A stretch of DNA of 19,485 bases, from positions 1 to 19,485 of the forward strand of contig JAZTWV010000046.1 in assembly GCA_045636145.1 (NCBI GenBank). The letters run 5' to 3'. Below the pieces are notes generated by a model, which was not told the origin of the DNA, ran no database searches, and saw only the letters and a list, made by a program, of their open reading frames with translations. Positions 6,809-13,358 of the stretch are shown here, in pieces. The position numbers were made by a program, and so were the translations under genes. Each line of letters starts with the position of its first letter. The first letter of the stretch is position 1. The DNA comes from Flemingiibacterium sp045636145. Its GTDB lineage: Bacteria; Bacillota; Clostridia; Oscillospirales; CAG-272.

Positions 6809-8002
6809 ATGCCAAAGGAAAAGCTTAACGCTCTTATTGCAGACGCAACCCAGCGACGCATATTAAAAAAAGCCGTTTTTTCAAAGCCTGAGGACAAAAA
6901 CACCATAAAAGAAGTCGCCGTTCTTACAAAGAAACCCGACGGAACGGTTTACATCGCCTCAGAGCTGTTTACAAAGGACAACAAAACCTATCGCCGAAAT
7001 ATTCCGGCAGATAATATCGCCGAGCTTGTGCGTATGGCACTTGAAGATTACAGACAGGTCAACATACTGACAACCGCAGGAGATGCGGAAATAAAACGCT
7101 CCAAGTCGGGAAGCATTCACATATCGGGAAAATTCTCCGAGGATGCCGCAGAGGCAAAAATTACCGACGGTGGGAAACAGTATATACTTGAGCGTTCCCG
7201 TGACATCGGATTCCTGCGTGAGCTTGGCATCTCAGATGCCGAGGGCAGAATCCACGACAAAAAGCAGGCGAAATTCCGTCAGATAAACCGTTTTCTCGAA
7301 ATAGTCCGCGACGTTGAGGACAAGCTCCCCACCGATCGCCCTGCGGTCATATACGACCTGTGCTGCGGAAAAAGCTATCTTACCTTCGCCGTATACTATT
7401 ACTTCACGGTAATAAAAAAGCGTCAGGTAACAATGTACGGCGTTGACCTTAAGCAGGATGTCATCGAATACTGCAATGCCGCGGCAAAAAGACAGGGCTT
7501 TGACTGCCTTAAATTTGTCAGCGGAAATATCAACGAATATATTCCGCCGGAGAAGCCGGACATGGTCATCTCACTCCATGCCTGCGATATCGCAACGGAT
7601 ATCGTGCTGGCAAATTCCGTAAAGTGGGGAGCAGGCATTATTCTTTCAACCCCCTGCTGTCACCATGAAATGTCAAAACAGCTTTCAAATGCGGCTGAGA
7701 ACGCATCAATGCGTGACACACTCGCATTCATTCTTGAGCATCCTATCTTAAAGCAGAAGTTCTGCGACGCCGCAACGGATGCCCTCAGAGTAAAACGCCT
7801 TGAATCCGTAGGGTACAACGTTACGACCCTTGAGCTTATCGACCCGGACGACACACCGAAAAATTTGATGATACGCGCCGTGTACAATGGGAACAAATCG
7901 GCTTCAAGAAAAAAGGCCGCATATGACGAGTACAAAAAGATCTGCATGGAGCTTGGCGTATCACCGTACCTTGACAAACTTATTTGTGAAAATGAAAAAT
8001 AA
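6809..8002 (+). CDS. Class I SAM-dependent methyltransferase (Methyltransf_32-like)
   Basis: A 397-residue cytoplasmic protein. Residues 1 to about 150 are a family-specific N-terminal domain of unknown role. A Rossmann-fold methyltransferase domain follows. Its SAM-binding motif I is YDLCCGKSYLTF (about 182-193), then GVDLK (211-215) ends strand 2. The distinctive pair SLHACDIATD (255-264) and TPCCHHE (281-287) follows. HACD and PCCHH are hallmarks of the Methyltransf_32 group, which includes the eukaryotic METTL25/RRNAD1 proteins. The bacterial substrate is unknown, probably RNA or protein. The ATG at 6809 has an AGAGGT site seven bases upstream. The next gene starts inside its last codons. 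Confidence 0.8.
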   Translation: MPKEKLNALIADATQRRILKKAVFSKPEDKNTIKEVAVLTKKPDGTVYIASELFTKDNKTYRRNIPADNIAELVRMALEDYRQVNILTTAGDAEIKRSKSGSIHISGKFSEDAAEAKITDGGKQYILERSRDIGFLRELGISDAEGRIHDKKQAKFRQINRFLEIVRDVEDKLPTDRPAVIYDLCCGKSYLTFAVYYYFTVIKKRQVTMYGVDLKQDVIEYCNAAAKRQGFDCLKFVSGNINEYIPPEKPDMVISLHACDIATDIVLANSVKWGAGIILSTPCCHHEMSKQLSNAAENASMRDTLAFILEHPILKQKFCDAATDALRVKRLESVGYNVTTLELIDPDDTPKNLMIRAVYNGNKSASRKKAAYDEYKKICMELGVSPYLDKLICENEK

Positions 8003-8840
8003 ACTCAAAAATATCTCCCCTCTTTGCGCGATTACAATTGCGGCATCAGTGCTTGTATGCCTGTATTATTTTATATATCTTCTATTGTGCCTCTTCGGAT
8101 TTGATTCGCGGCTCATGTCTTTCTTTGCCCTGTTCGTAATGTCCTGCGCCGCACTGCCCATTATATTTCACGAAAAGCTAAAAAAGCTTTTGGGGCGCGC
8201 ATTCAAGCCTCTGCATATAATATTTACCTCGCTTCTGTGCTTATATCTCGCCAGCGTCGTCCTCTTTTGGTGCTATATCGGCTTTGCCCCCGGAAGAACA
8301 CCTTCTGACTGCGTGGACGCCTTTGCAGAAGCTGACACAGGCGAAGACACTGTAATAATGGTGTTCGGATGCCGCACCTACGGATATACCCCAAGCCTTA
8401 CACTGAGACTTCGCCTTGACACAGCATACGAACTGCTGACACTTCTTCCCGATGCCAAGTGCATCGTCAGCGGCGGACAGGGCTCAAATGAAACCGTCCC
8501 CGAAGCCGAGGCAATGCTCCGATATCTCACAGAACGGGGAATCTCGGAGGAACGTATAATTACTGAGTCAAACTCGCACTCCACAAGCGAAAACGTGCGG
8601 TTTACAAAAGAGCTTATAAATGAGCTTTCACTTGATGATAAAAAGCTCATCGGTGTTTCCACCGCCTTTCACCTGCCGCGCATTGAAGCCTTGGCTTCGC
8701 GCTACACACTTCCAATGGAGCTTTGCGCCTCGTCCTCTCCAAGCGCCGCCCACCATTATGTGAGCATGATACGGGAGTATCTTTCCTATATCAAAATGGT
8801 ACTCTTCGATGAAGCTGTCATAATAACAAAAGTAACATAA
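7992..8840 (+). CDS. YdcF/ElyC-like DUF218 membrane protein
   Basis: A 282-residue protein with three N-terminal TM helices (about residues 12-36, 41-58 and 74-97), followed by an extracytoplasmic DUF218 domain. The motifs seen are VFGC (124-127), SGGQG (160-164), EAEAM (171-175), ESNSHSTSENV (192-202) and STAFHLPR (223-230). Family members such as ElyC and SanA affect envelope integrity, but no reaction is firmly established. The ATG at 7992 overlaps the methyltransferase stop by 11 bases, so translation is probably coupled; longer in-frame extensions lie within the methyltransferase gene. It ends just before a strong hairpin. Confidence 0.83.
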   Translation: MKNKLKNISPLCAITIAASVLVCLYYFIYLLLCLFGFDSRLMSFFALFVMSCAALPIIFHEKLKKLLGRAFKPLHIIFTSLLCLYLASVVLFWCYIGFAPGRTPSDCVDAFAEADTGEDTVIMVFGCRTYGYTPSLTLRLRLDTAYELLTLLPDAKCIVSGGQGSNETVPEAEAMLRYLTERGISEERIITESNSHSTSENVRFTKELINELSLDDKKLIGVSTAFHLPRIEALASRYTLPMELCASSSPSAAHHYVSMIREYLSYIKMVLFDEAVIITKVT

Positions 8841-8878
8841 ACAATATCCGCCCATCTCGAAGATGGGCGGATATTGTT
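8840..8878. terminator. Shared hairpin between convergent genes
   Basis: A perfect 18-base inverted repeat (8840-8857 with 8861-8878) closes on a CGA loop. It begins at the last base of the ydcF-like stop and ends two bases before the stop of the minus-strand gene. It works in either direction as a stem, but T-rich tracts are poor on both sides, so termination may rest on stem strength. Confidence 0.75.
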
Positions 8879-8879
8879 A

Positions 8880-11309
8880 TCACTCGTCACGATTGTCGGG
8901 CTGTCTTGGATATGGCGGATATATTCCGCGATTCTGCTGCATTGCCTGCATCCTGAGCTGTTCGCGTCTGCGGCGAGCCGCTTCCTCGCGGCGCTTCTTT
9001 CTGATAAGGTATGCACGCAGATAAAGCACGCCGTAGCCTGCCACAGCACACAGTACAATTATAAGGAGTATTGTAAATACCCATCCTATAAATGACATAC
9101 CGCTTTTTGTGTATATCTCCATAGTTTCAAGCCAGATGCCGTATTCGCCTGCGGCCGGACTACTGTCTGAGGTGCGCACCCACAGCTTAAGAATATCCAC
9201 ATTGCCGTCAGTAAGCTTGGTGAATTCCTTGATATTAAAGCTGATATCGTTCCACACATTAGGCTTTATCTGTGTCTCGCCGTCATAGAATACCGTGTCA
9301 GACTCGCTGTCACCAAGCTGTCCCAAGCGCAGAACAAGGCTGAGTGAATCCGCCTCCGCAGGTGCCGCCGCCATGACACGAAGCTTTATATAGTGGGTGT
9401 CCTTGAATGCCTCATCATCGGCAATGGAATTGCTGATACCCTTGTATTCCGTAGGAATATCGGTGATACGGCTGTAAAGCATGGTAGAAGTGCCGTCCCC
9501 GTGGGGGCGAAGCTCCACATATTCTGTTCCGTCAGATGGATAAAAGCTGCAAAGCGTACCGCCGGTAAGGTCAAAAAGCTTACGGCGGGTATAACCCTTG
9601 GCATAATCGGATGCCTCCGCGCGTACCGAAGACAGCACAGTGCGGTCATTGAATATTTTATACTTGGTCTCGGAATCAATAAACATACCGAAAGCACCGC
9701 TGCCTACCGTTGATCTTACAAAGGATGTGACCGTTTCGCTCTGCTCGGTATCAATAAGTGAGAACACGTTGTATATGGGTTTCTTTGCCGCAGGCTCAAC
9801 AACGCTTCCCGCCGCATTTGTCCACAGTCCGTAGTACTGTCTCTCGCCTGCATGATCAACATGGCGGTGATAGACAAACGCGTCAATATCCTCGTTCTGA
9901 GCCGCACTGTAATAGGCAAGGGCATAAGCCGCCGCCTGTATCGTCATTGAAGCATCGTCAGAGGGATCACCGGAAATTCCGAACTCCCCGATTATTATAC
10001 TGCGAGGCTCGGAATCATACAGATATTCCTCCTGGTTCATGTACCTTGTGAGCGTACCGATATTTTTCATGGTGATGTACGGGGTTTCAAAATTATCCTC
10101 CGCCAAGGTATCATTCCAAAAATCCACCATATCCGCCGAGGAGGAATAGGGATTAACGGAAAGTCCCCACTCTATATCACCGGAGCTTTTTATGGCTGTA
10201 TTAAAGGTTGAAAGGAACTGCTTTGCAGGATAGTCACGCATATCGGCACTTCCGGCACTGAAGTTGTTTCCAAGGGAAATATAAACCCTACCCTCAGTGT
10301 AATGAGAACGCATTGCGGTATACGCCACACGAAAAGCGGTGCAGTACGAATAGACGTAGCTTGCCATATCGGTGTTTCCGGCGTTGTTCCACACATCTCC
10401 GGAATTAACCTCAAAGCCGAGTATTATTCCCGGCACAAATCCGTAGGTGTGCTCCGGATTTGTGTATCTCACGCAGATATAGTCCATAAACGCACGGAAC
10501 GCTTTCATAGCAGTCTCGTTTCTGGTGTTAAGAGCATACAGGGATGCATCACTTGCAATTCCGTCGCAGTAGAAGCTGAGAATATTCTGATGTGTGCCTG
10601 CTTCCGGCGGGGTAAGAATTATGTTGAAATATACGTTTATTCCGGCTTCGGTATAGGTCTTGACACGGTGGTCAAGCACTGCTATCTTGTTCTTGTCAAG
10701 GTAGAATGTTTGTCCGTTGTAATGGAAGGACTGCGCAGAGGGAGAGTTTTCCCCAAGCATATACTCGTTTATGGCAACATTGACTACAGTATGCTGTACG
10801 CCAAGCTGCTGTGCATCCGAAAACATCTGCACCTGCAAGCCCTTTTTAGAGCTTCCCGTGGGGAAAGGTTCACTGTTTTCCGCAAGGATTTCAATATTTT
10901 CAATGAACTTCGCGCCTGTGATGATATTATATGAGCCGTCGGCTAACATCTCCGCCGCCACAAACTTTGAATACAGGCGATTCATATTTCCGTTGATGTA
11001 CGGAATCTTCACGCTGACTTTCTCGTTTGCCTTGAAGCTCTTGACAGGCTCTAATTTGTTTATCTCTGTGGTTGACTGATGGGGCAGAATTTCAAAAACA
11101 TACAGCGTTGAGGATTTGTTCTCTTTTACATACTCTTTTGTAAGGCGGATATCAATAGTAATATCCGTCATAGACTTATTAAGCGTTATTTTAGTTATCT
11201 CGTTTTTATTTTCATCTGCAAATACATTAACAGAAAGAAGGACAGCCGCAACAAGCACAACTGCAAGTACAGCTACGGCTCTTACTGCTCTAAAACCAGA
11301 TTTCATCAT
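8880..11309 (-). CDS. DUF5722-like glycosidase-fold surface protein
   Basis: An 809-residue exported protein. A signal peptide comes first (hydrophobic core AVRAVAVLAVVLVAAVLLSV, cleavage likely after VFA at 31). A beta-rich N-terminal region runs to about 150. A TIM-barrel-like domain follows from KKGLQVQMFSDAQQLGVQHT (about 155-174) to about 520. By analogy with clan GH-A glycosidases, Glu300 (LGFEVNSGDVWN) could be the acid/base and Glu442 (SIIIGEFGIS) the nucleophile; this is inference. A beta-sandwich module spans about 590-735. A TM helix lies at about 740-768, followed by a 40-residue basic tail (RKKRREEAARRRREQ), consistent with anchoring in the cytoplasmic membrane with the catalytic part outside. 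The ATG at 11309 has a CGGAGA site upstream. It is monocistronic. The family name is from recognition of the DUF5722 core; the substrate is unknown. Confidence 0.8.
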   Translation of the reverse strand: MMKSGFRAVRAVAVLAVVLVAAVLLSVNVFADENKNEITKITLNKSMTDITIDIRLTKEYVKENKSSTLYVFEILPHQSTTEINKLEPVKSFKANEKVSVKIPYINGNMNRLYSKFVAAEMLADGSYNIITGAKFIENIEILAENSEPFPTGSSKKGLQVQMFSDAQQLGVQHTVVNVAINEYMLGENSPSAQSFHYNGQTFYLDKNKIAVLDHRVKTYTEAGINVYFNIILTPPEAGTHQNILSFYCDGIASDASLYALNTRNETAMKAFRAFMDYICVRYTNPEHTYGFVPGIILGFEVNSGDVWNNAGNTDMASYVYSYCTAFRVAYTAMRSHYTEGRVYISLGNNFSAGSADMRDYPAKQFLSTFNTAIKSSGDIEWGLSVNPYSSSADMVDFWNDTLAEDNFETPYITMKNIGTLTRYMNQEEYLYDSEPRSIIIGEFGISGDPSDDASMTIQAAAYALAYYSAAQNEDIDAFVYHRHVDHAGERQYYGLWTNAAGSVVEPAAKKPIYNVFSLIDTEQSETVTSFVRSTVGSGAFGMFIDSETKYKIFNDRTVLSSVRAEASDYAKGYTRRKLFDLTGGTLCSFYPSDGTEYVELRPHGDGTSTMLYSRITDIPTEYKGISNSIADDEAFKDTHYIKLRVMAAAPAEADSLSLVLRLGQLGDSESDTVFYDGETQIKPNVWNDISFNIKEFTKLTDGNVDILKLWVRTSDSSPAAGEYGIWLETMEIYTKSGMSFIGWVFTILLIIVLCAVAGYGVLYLRAYLIRKKRREEAARRRREQLRMQAMQQNRGIYPPYPRQPDNRDE

Positions 11310-11364
11310 AATCTATATCTCCGATACTCATGTGTTATCGCCATCAAAGCATTATTACACTTAT

Positions 11365-11393
11365 ATCATACCATAATATTAAACAAAAATCAA
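11365..11393 (-). promoter_or_regulatory. Sigma-A promoter of the DUF5722-like gene
   Basis: On the minus strand, TTGATT (11393-11388) and TATGAT (11370-11365) are 17 bases apart, about 55 bases upstream of the start codon. The 5' UTR carries no obvious riboswitch. Confidence 0.75.
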
Positions 11394-11500
11394 TTGTTAT
11401 TTTGAAAAATTTGCATTTTACACACTATTTTTTCGGCATTTTTGATGTAAGATGTAAAAGGACAGGCCTTTTTGATTTATTATTTACAAATTTTGCCTTA

Positions 11501-11544
11501 TCGGGGGCATTTTATGCAGTCTGCCGCAACTATGAAGCCCCCGA
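11501..11544. other. GC-rich stem with a 28-base loop of unknown role
   Basis: TCGGGGGC (11501-11508) pairs perfectly with GCCCCCGA (11537-11544) in otherwise AT-rich intergenic DNA, between the rplS terminator and the DUF5722 promoter. No T tract follows on either strand. It could be a second stop signal for rplS, an RNA element, or a protein site. Confidence 0.4.
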
Positions 11545-11549
11545 CAAAA

Positions 11550-11580
11550 TTAAAAAGGATGCCAAAGGCATCCTTTTTAA
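11550..11580 (-). terminator. Terminator of rplS
   Basis: A perfect inverted repeat has GGATGCC and GGCATCC arms flanked by A and T runs and a three-base loop (11564-11566), 20 bases after the rplS stop. The symmetric A/T runs would allow termination in both directions, but only rplS needs it. Confidence 0.88.
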
Positions 11581-11599
11581 TATCTTGGTTGTTTTAAGA

Positions 11600-11941
11600 T
11601 TAAAGCTGTTCCTTAACCTTAGAGCTCTTACCAACTCTGTCGCGGAGATAGTAAAGCTTAGCGCGTCTAACCTTACCGCGTCTGATAACTTCAACCTTTT
11701 CAACGTTAGGAGAATGTACGGGGAAAGTCTTCTCTACGCCAACGCCGTAAGAAACACGTCTTACAGTGAAGGTCTCGGAGATTCCGCCGCCGTTCTTGGC
11801 AATGATAGTGCCCTCGAAAAGCTGAATTCTCTCTCTGTTACCCTCTTTGATCTTGTTGTGAATACGAATAGTATCACCAATATTCAGTTCGGGTACGTTT
11901 TCCTTTAACTGCTCATTTGTCAAAGCCTTAATAAGATCCAT
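11600..11941 (-). CDS. rplS: Ribosomal protein L19
   Basis: A 113-residue large-subunit ribosomal protein (115 in B. subtilis), located at the 30S-50S interface. Typical segments are visible: IGDTIRIHNKIKEGNRERIQ, LFEGTIIAKNGGGISETFTV, GVGVEKTFPVHSP, and the C-terminal RRGKVRRAKLYYLRDRVGKS. The ATG at 11941-11939 follows a full AAGGAGG site; the in-frame extension to 11995 lies in the leader. The codon choice is more biased than in neighbouring genes, as expected for a ribosomal gene. It is monocistronic here, not joined to rpsP-rimM-trmD as in many Firmicutes. Confidence 0.97.
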   Translation of the reverse strand: MDLIKALTNEQLKENVPELNIGDTIRIHNKIKEGNRERIQLFEGTIIAKNGGGISETFTVRRVSYGVGVEKTFPVHSPNVEKVEVIRRGKVRRAKLYYLRDRVGKSSKVKEQL

Positions 11942-11984
11942 TTTGGCTTCCTCCTTAAAAATATTAAGTGATTCGGAAACATTC

Positions 11985-12045
11985 ATGCAGAGCATTGCAG
12001 CGGACTGCTTCCGTTATCCTCTGCCGGACGGCAGACGCATAACGA
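11985..12045 (-). ncRNA. Structured 5' leader of rplS, likely L19 leader
   Basis: The 5' UTR of about 100 bases on the minus strand folds well. CGTTAT and ATAACG (12044-12039 and 12017-12012) close an outer stem around CTGCC-GTCC-GGCAG. A GCAG-TCCG-CTGC hairpin (12007-11996) follows. An L19 autoregulatory leader is known in low-GC Gram-positives, so this is the best guess. I have not matched it to the covariance model; the fold is what I see, the identity is inference. Confidence 0.5.
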
Positions 12046-12049
12046 GTAT

Positions 12050-12078
12050 ATTATAACACAATATTTTTGAAATTGCAA
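12050..12078 (-). promoter_or_regulatory. Sigma-A promoter of rplS
   Basis: On the minus strand, TTGCAA (12078-12073) and TATAAT (12055-12050) have a 17-base spacer. The expected transcription start, near 12043, falls at the first base of the outer leader stem. Confidence 0.85.
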
Positions 12079-12170
12079 GTGTTTTTTCATTTTTTTCGAA
12101 GTAATTATGCCGATATTTTGCTTTTTTTCGCTTTATTTTCCGTCACAGTGAAAAAAATTTGCTAGTTTGC

Positions 12171-12199
12171 TTTACATTTGGCATATTATATGTTAAAAT
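12171..12199 (+). promoter_or_regulatory. Sigma-A promoter of the rsuA-tex operon
   Basis: TTTACA (12171-12176) and TAAAAT (12194-12199) are 17 bases apart, about 65 bases upstream of the ATG at 12265. Together with the rplS promoter and leader this accounts for the roughly 320-base gap between rplS and the next gene. Confidence 0.75.
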
Positions 12200-12264
12200 A
12201 TACTTATAGAGTCAATAATACTCTCACCGCTCAGGTATACCCCAAAAGAAGGAGGTAAGCACAA

Positions 12265-12630
12265 ATGCCGAATATGCCTCAAAACAGCAGATACAGCACG
12301 GGAATGCAGTATGTGAACAAACAGCATAAAATTCCATCCACACCCCCGCCCCGTCAGGCAAAAGCACCCGTGCCGCCGGCACGGAAGCCGGCACAGCCAC
12401 AGCGAAACGCCACCGTTGAGCGCATAAAACCGCTGAATCCGCAAAAGGCACGCGCAAGGGTAGCCGCACTGGATCACAAAACGCAAAAAAGCGTGTCTGC
12501 AAGCAAGAAAAAAAGGGCAAAAAATGCAATAAAGCTCCGCGATTTCCTGCTTGGATTTTTTGTAGGTCTTGTTATATTCGGTATTGCGGCAATAATCATT
12601 TGCAGTGTGCTTATGGGGATGTTAGGATGA
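12265..12630 (+). CDS. Proline-rich, basic single-TM protein of unknown function
   Basis: A 121-residue protein that I do not recognise. Residues 1 to about 60 are disordered and rich in Pro, Gln and Arg (TPPPRQAKAPVPPARKPAQP). A Lys/Arg/Ala-rich stretch follows (KKKRAKNAIK, 81-90). One TM helix near the C-terminus (DFLLGFFVGLVIFGIAAIII, about 93-112) leaves only a short tail. With the basic part before the helix, the long N-terminus should be cytoplasmic (tail-anchor-like). The ATG has an AAGGAGG site. Its TGA overlaps the rsuA start as ATGA, so translation is coupled and it is a genuine gene. A role linked to RNA binding or to the membrane is possible but not shown. Confidence 0.7.
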   Translation: MPNMPQNSRYSTGMQYVNKQHKIPSTPPPRQAKAPVPPARKPAQPQRNATVERIKPLNPQKARARVAALDHKTQKSVSASKKKRAKNAIKLRDFLLGFFVGLVIFGIAAIIICSVLMGMLG

Positions 12631-13334
12631 GACTTGACAAGCTTCTTTCCGAGGTGGGGCTTTGCAGCCGCACCGAATCAAAAAAAGCCGCAAGGGCAGG
12701 AAAAATCACAGTTGACGGAATTACCGTAAAAACGACCGATATTCATGTCGACCCCGAAAAAAGTATTATAACCTACATGGGTATACCAGTAGAATACAAA
12801 AAATTCACCTATATCATGCTTAACAAGCCGGACGGCTATATCAGCGCAACTGATGATAAAAAAGAGCACACCGTGCTGGAGCTGCTTGATGAGCGAACAC
12901 AGAAATTGGGACTTTTCCCCTGCGGCAGACTTGACAAGAACACCTTGGGGCTGCTTATTCTTACCAACAACGGTGAGCTGTGCCACAGACTGCTCTCACC
13001 GAAGCATCACGTGGAAAAGGTGTATTTTTTCCGTGCAGAAAGATGCATAACCGACGAGGACCAAAGCCGTCTCGAATCGGGAGTCAACCTTGACGGAGTT
13101 GTAACCAAGCCTGCAAAGCTTGAGCTTTGTGACGACAGAATGTCAGGCTATCTTACCATTACCGAGGGAAAATTCCATCAGGTGAAGCGTATGCTTGAAG
13201 CGGTATGCAACAAGGTTACATACCTTGAGCGTGTAAAGTTTGCGGGAATCCCCCTTGATACGTCCCTTTCGCGCGGAGAATGGCGCAGACTTACCGCCGA
13301 TGAAGAAGCGCATCTGGAATCATTTTTAAAATAA
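12627..13334 (+). CDS. rsuA: 16S rRNA pseudouridine synthase RsuA
   Basis: A 235-residue enzyme that converts a uridine in 16S rRNA (U516 in E. coli) to pseudouridine. An S4 RNA-binding domain is at the N-terminus (MRLDKLLSEVGLCSRTESKK). The catalytic domain carries GRLDKNTLG (100-108), with Asp103 as nucleophile. RLLSPKHHVEKVY (121-133) is closer to RsuA than to the RluB/RluE branches. GKFHQVKRM, near residue 190, is the second family motif. The ATG at 12627 shares ATGA with the preceding gene; the frame extends nine codons upstream but only inside that gene. RluB-type specificity cannot be fully excluded. Confidence 0.88.
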   Translation: MRLDKLLSEVGLCSRTESKKAARAGKITVDGITVKTTDIHVDPEKSIITYMGIPVEYKKFTYIMLNKPDGYISATDDKKEHTVLELLDERTQKLGLFPCGRLDKNTLGLLILTNNGELCHRLLSPKHHVEKVYFFRAERCITDEDQSRLESGVNLDGVVTKPAKLELCDDRMSGYLTITEGKFHQVKRMLEAVCNKVTYLERVKFAGIPLDTSLSRGEWRRLTADEEAHLESFLK

Positions 13335-13358
13335 CAATAAACCAAACAGGAGTAACCA

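Noticed and set aside
10302..10934. 210-codon open frame on the plus strand
   Set aside because: It is antisense to the DUF5722-like gene and has no ribosome binding site.
11330..11908. 192-codon open frame on the plus strand covering the rplS terminator and most of rplS
   Set aside because: The N-terminal part is AT-rich spacer and the rest is antisense to L19.
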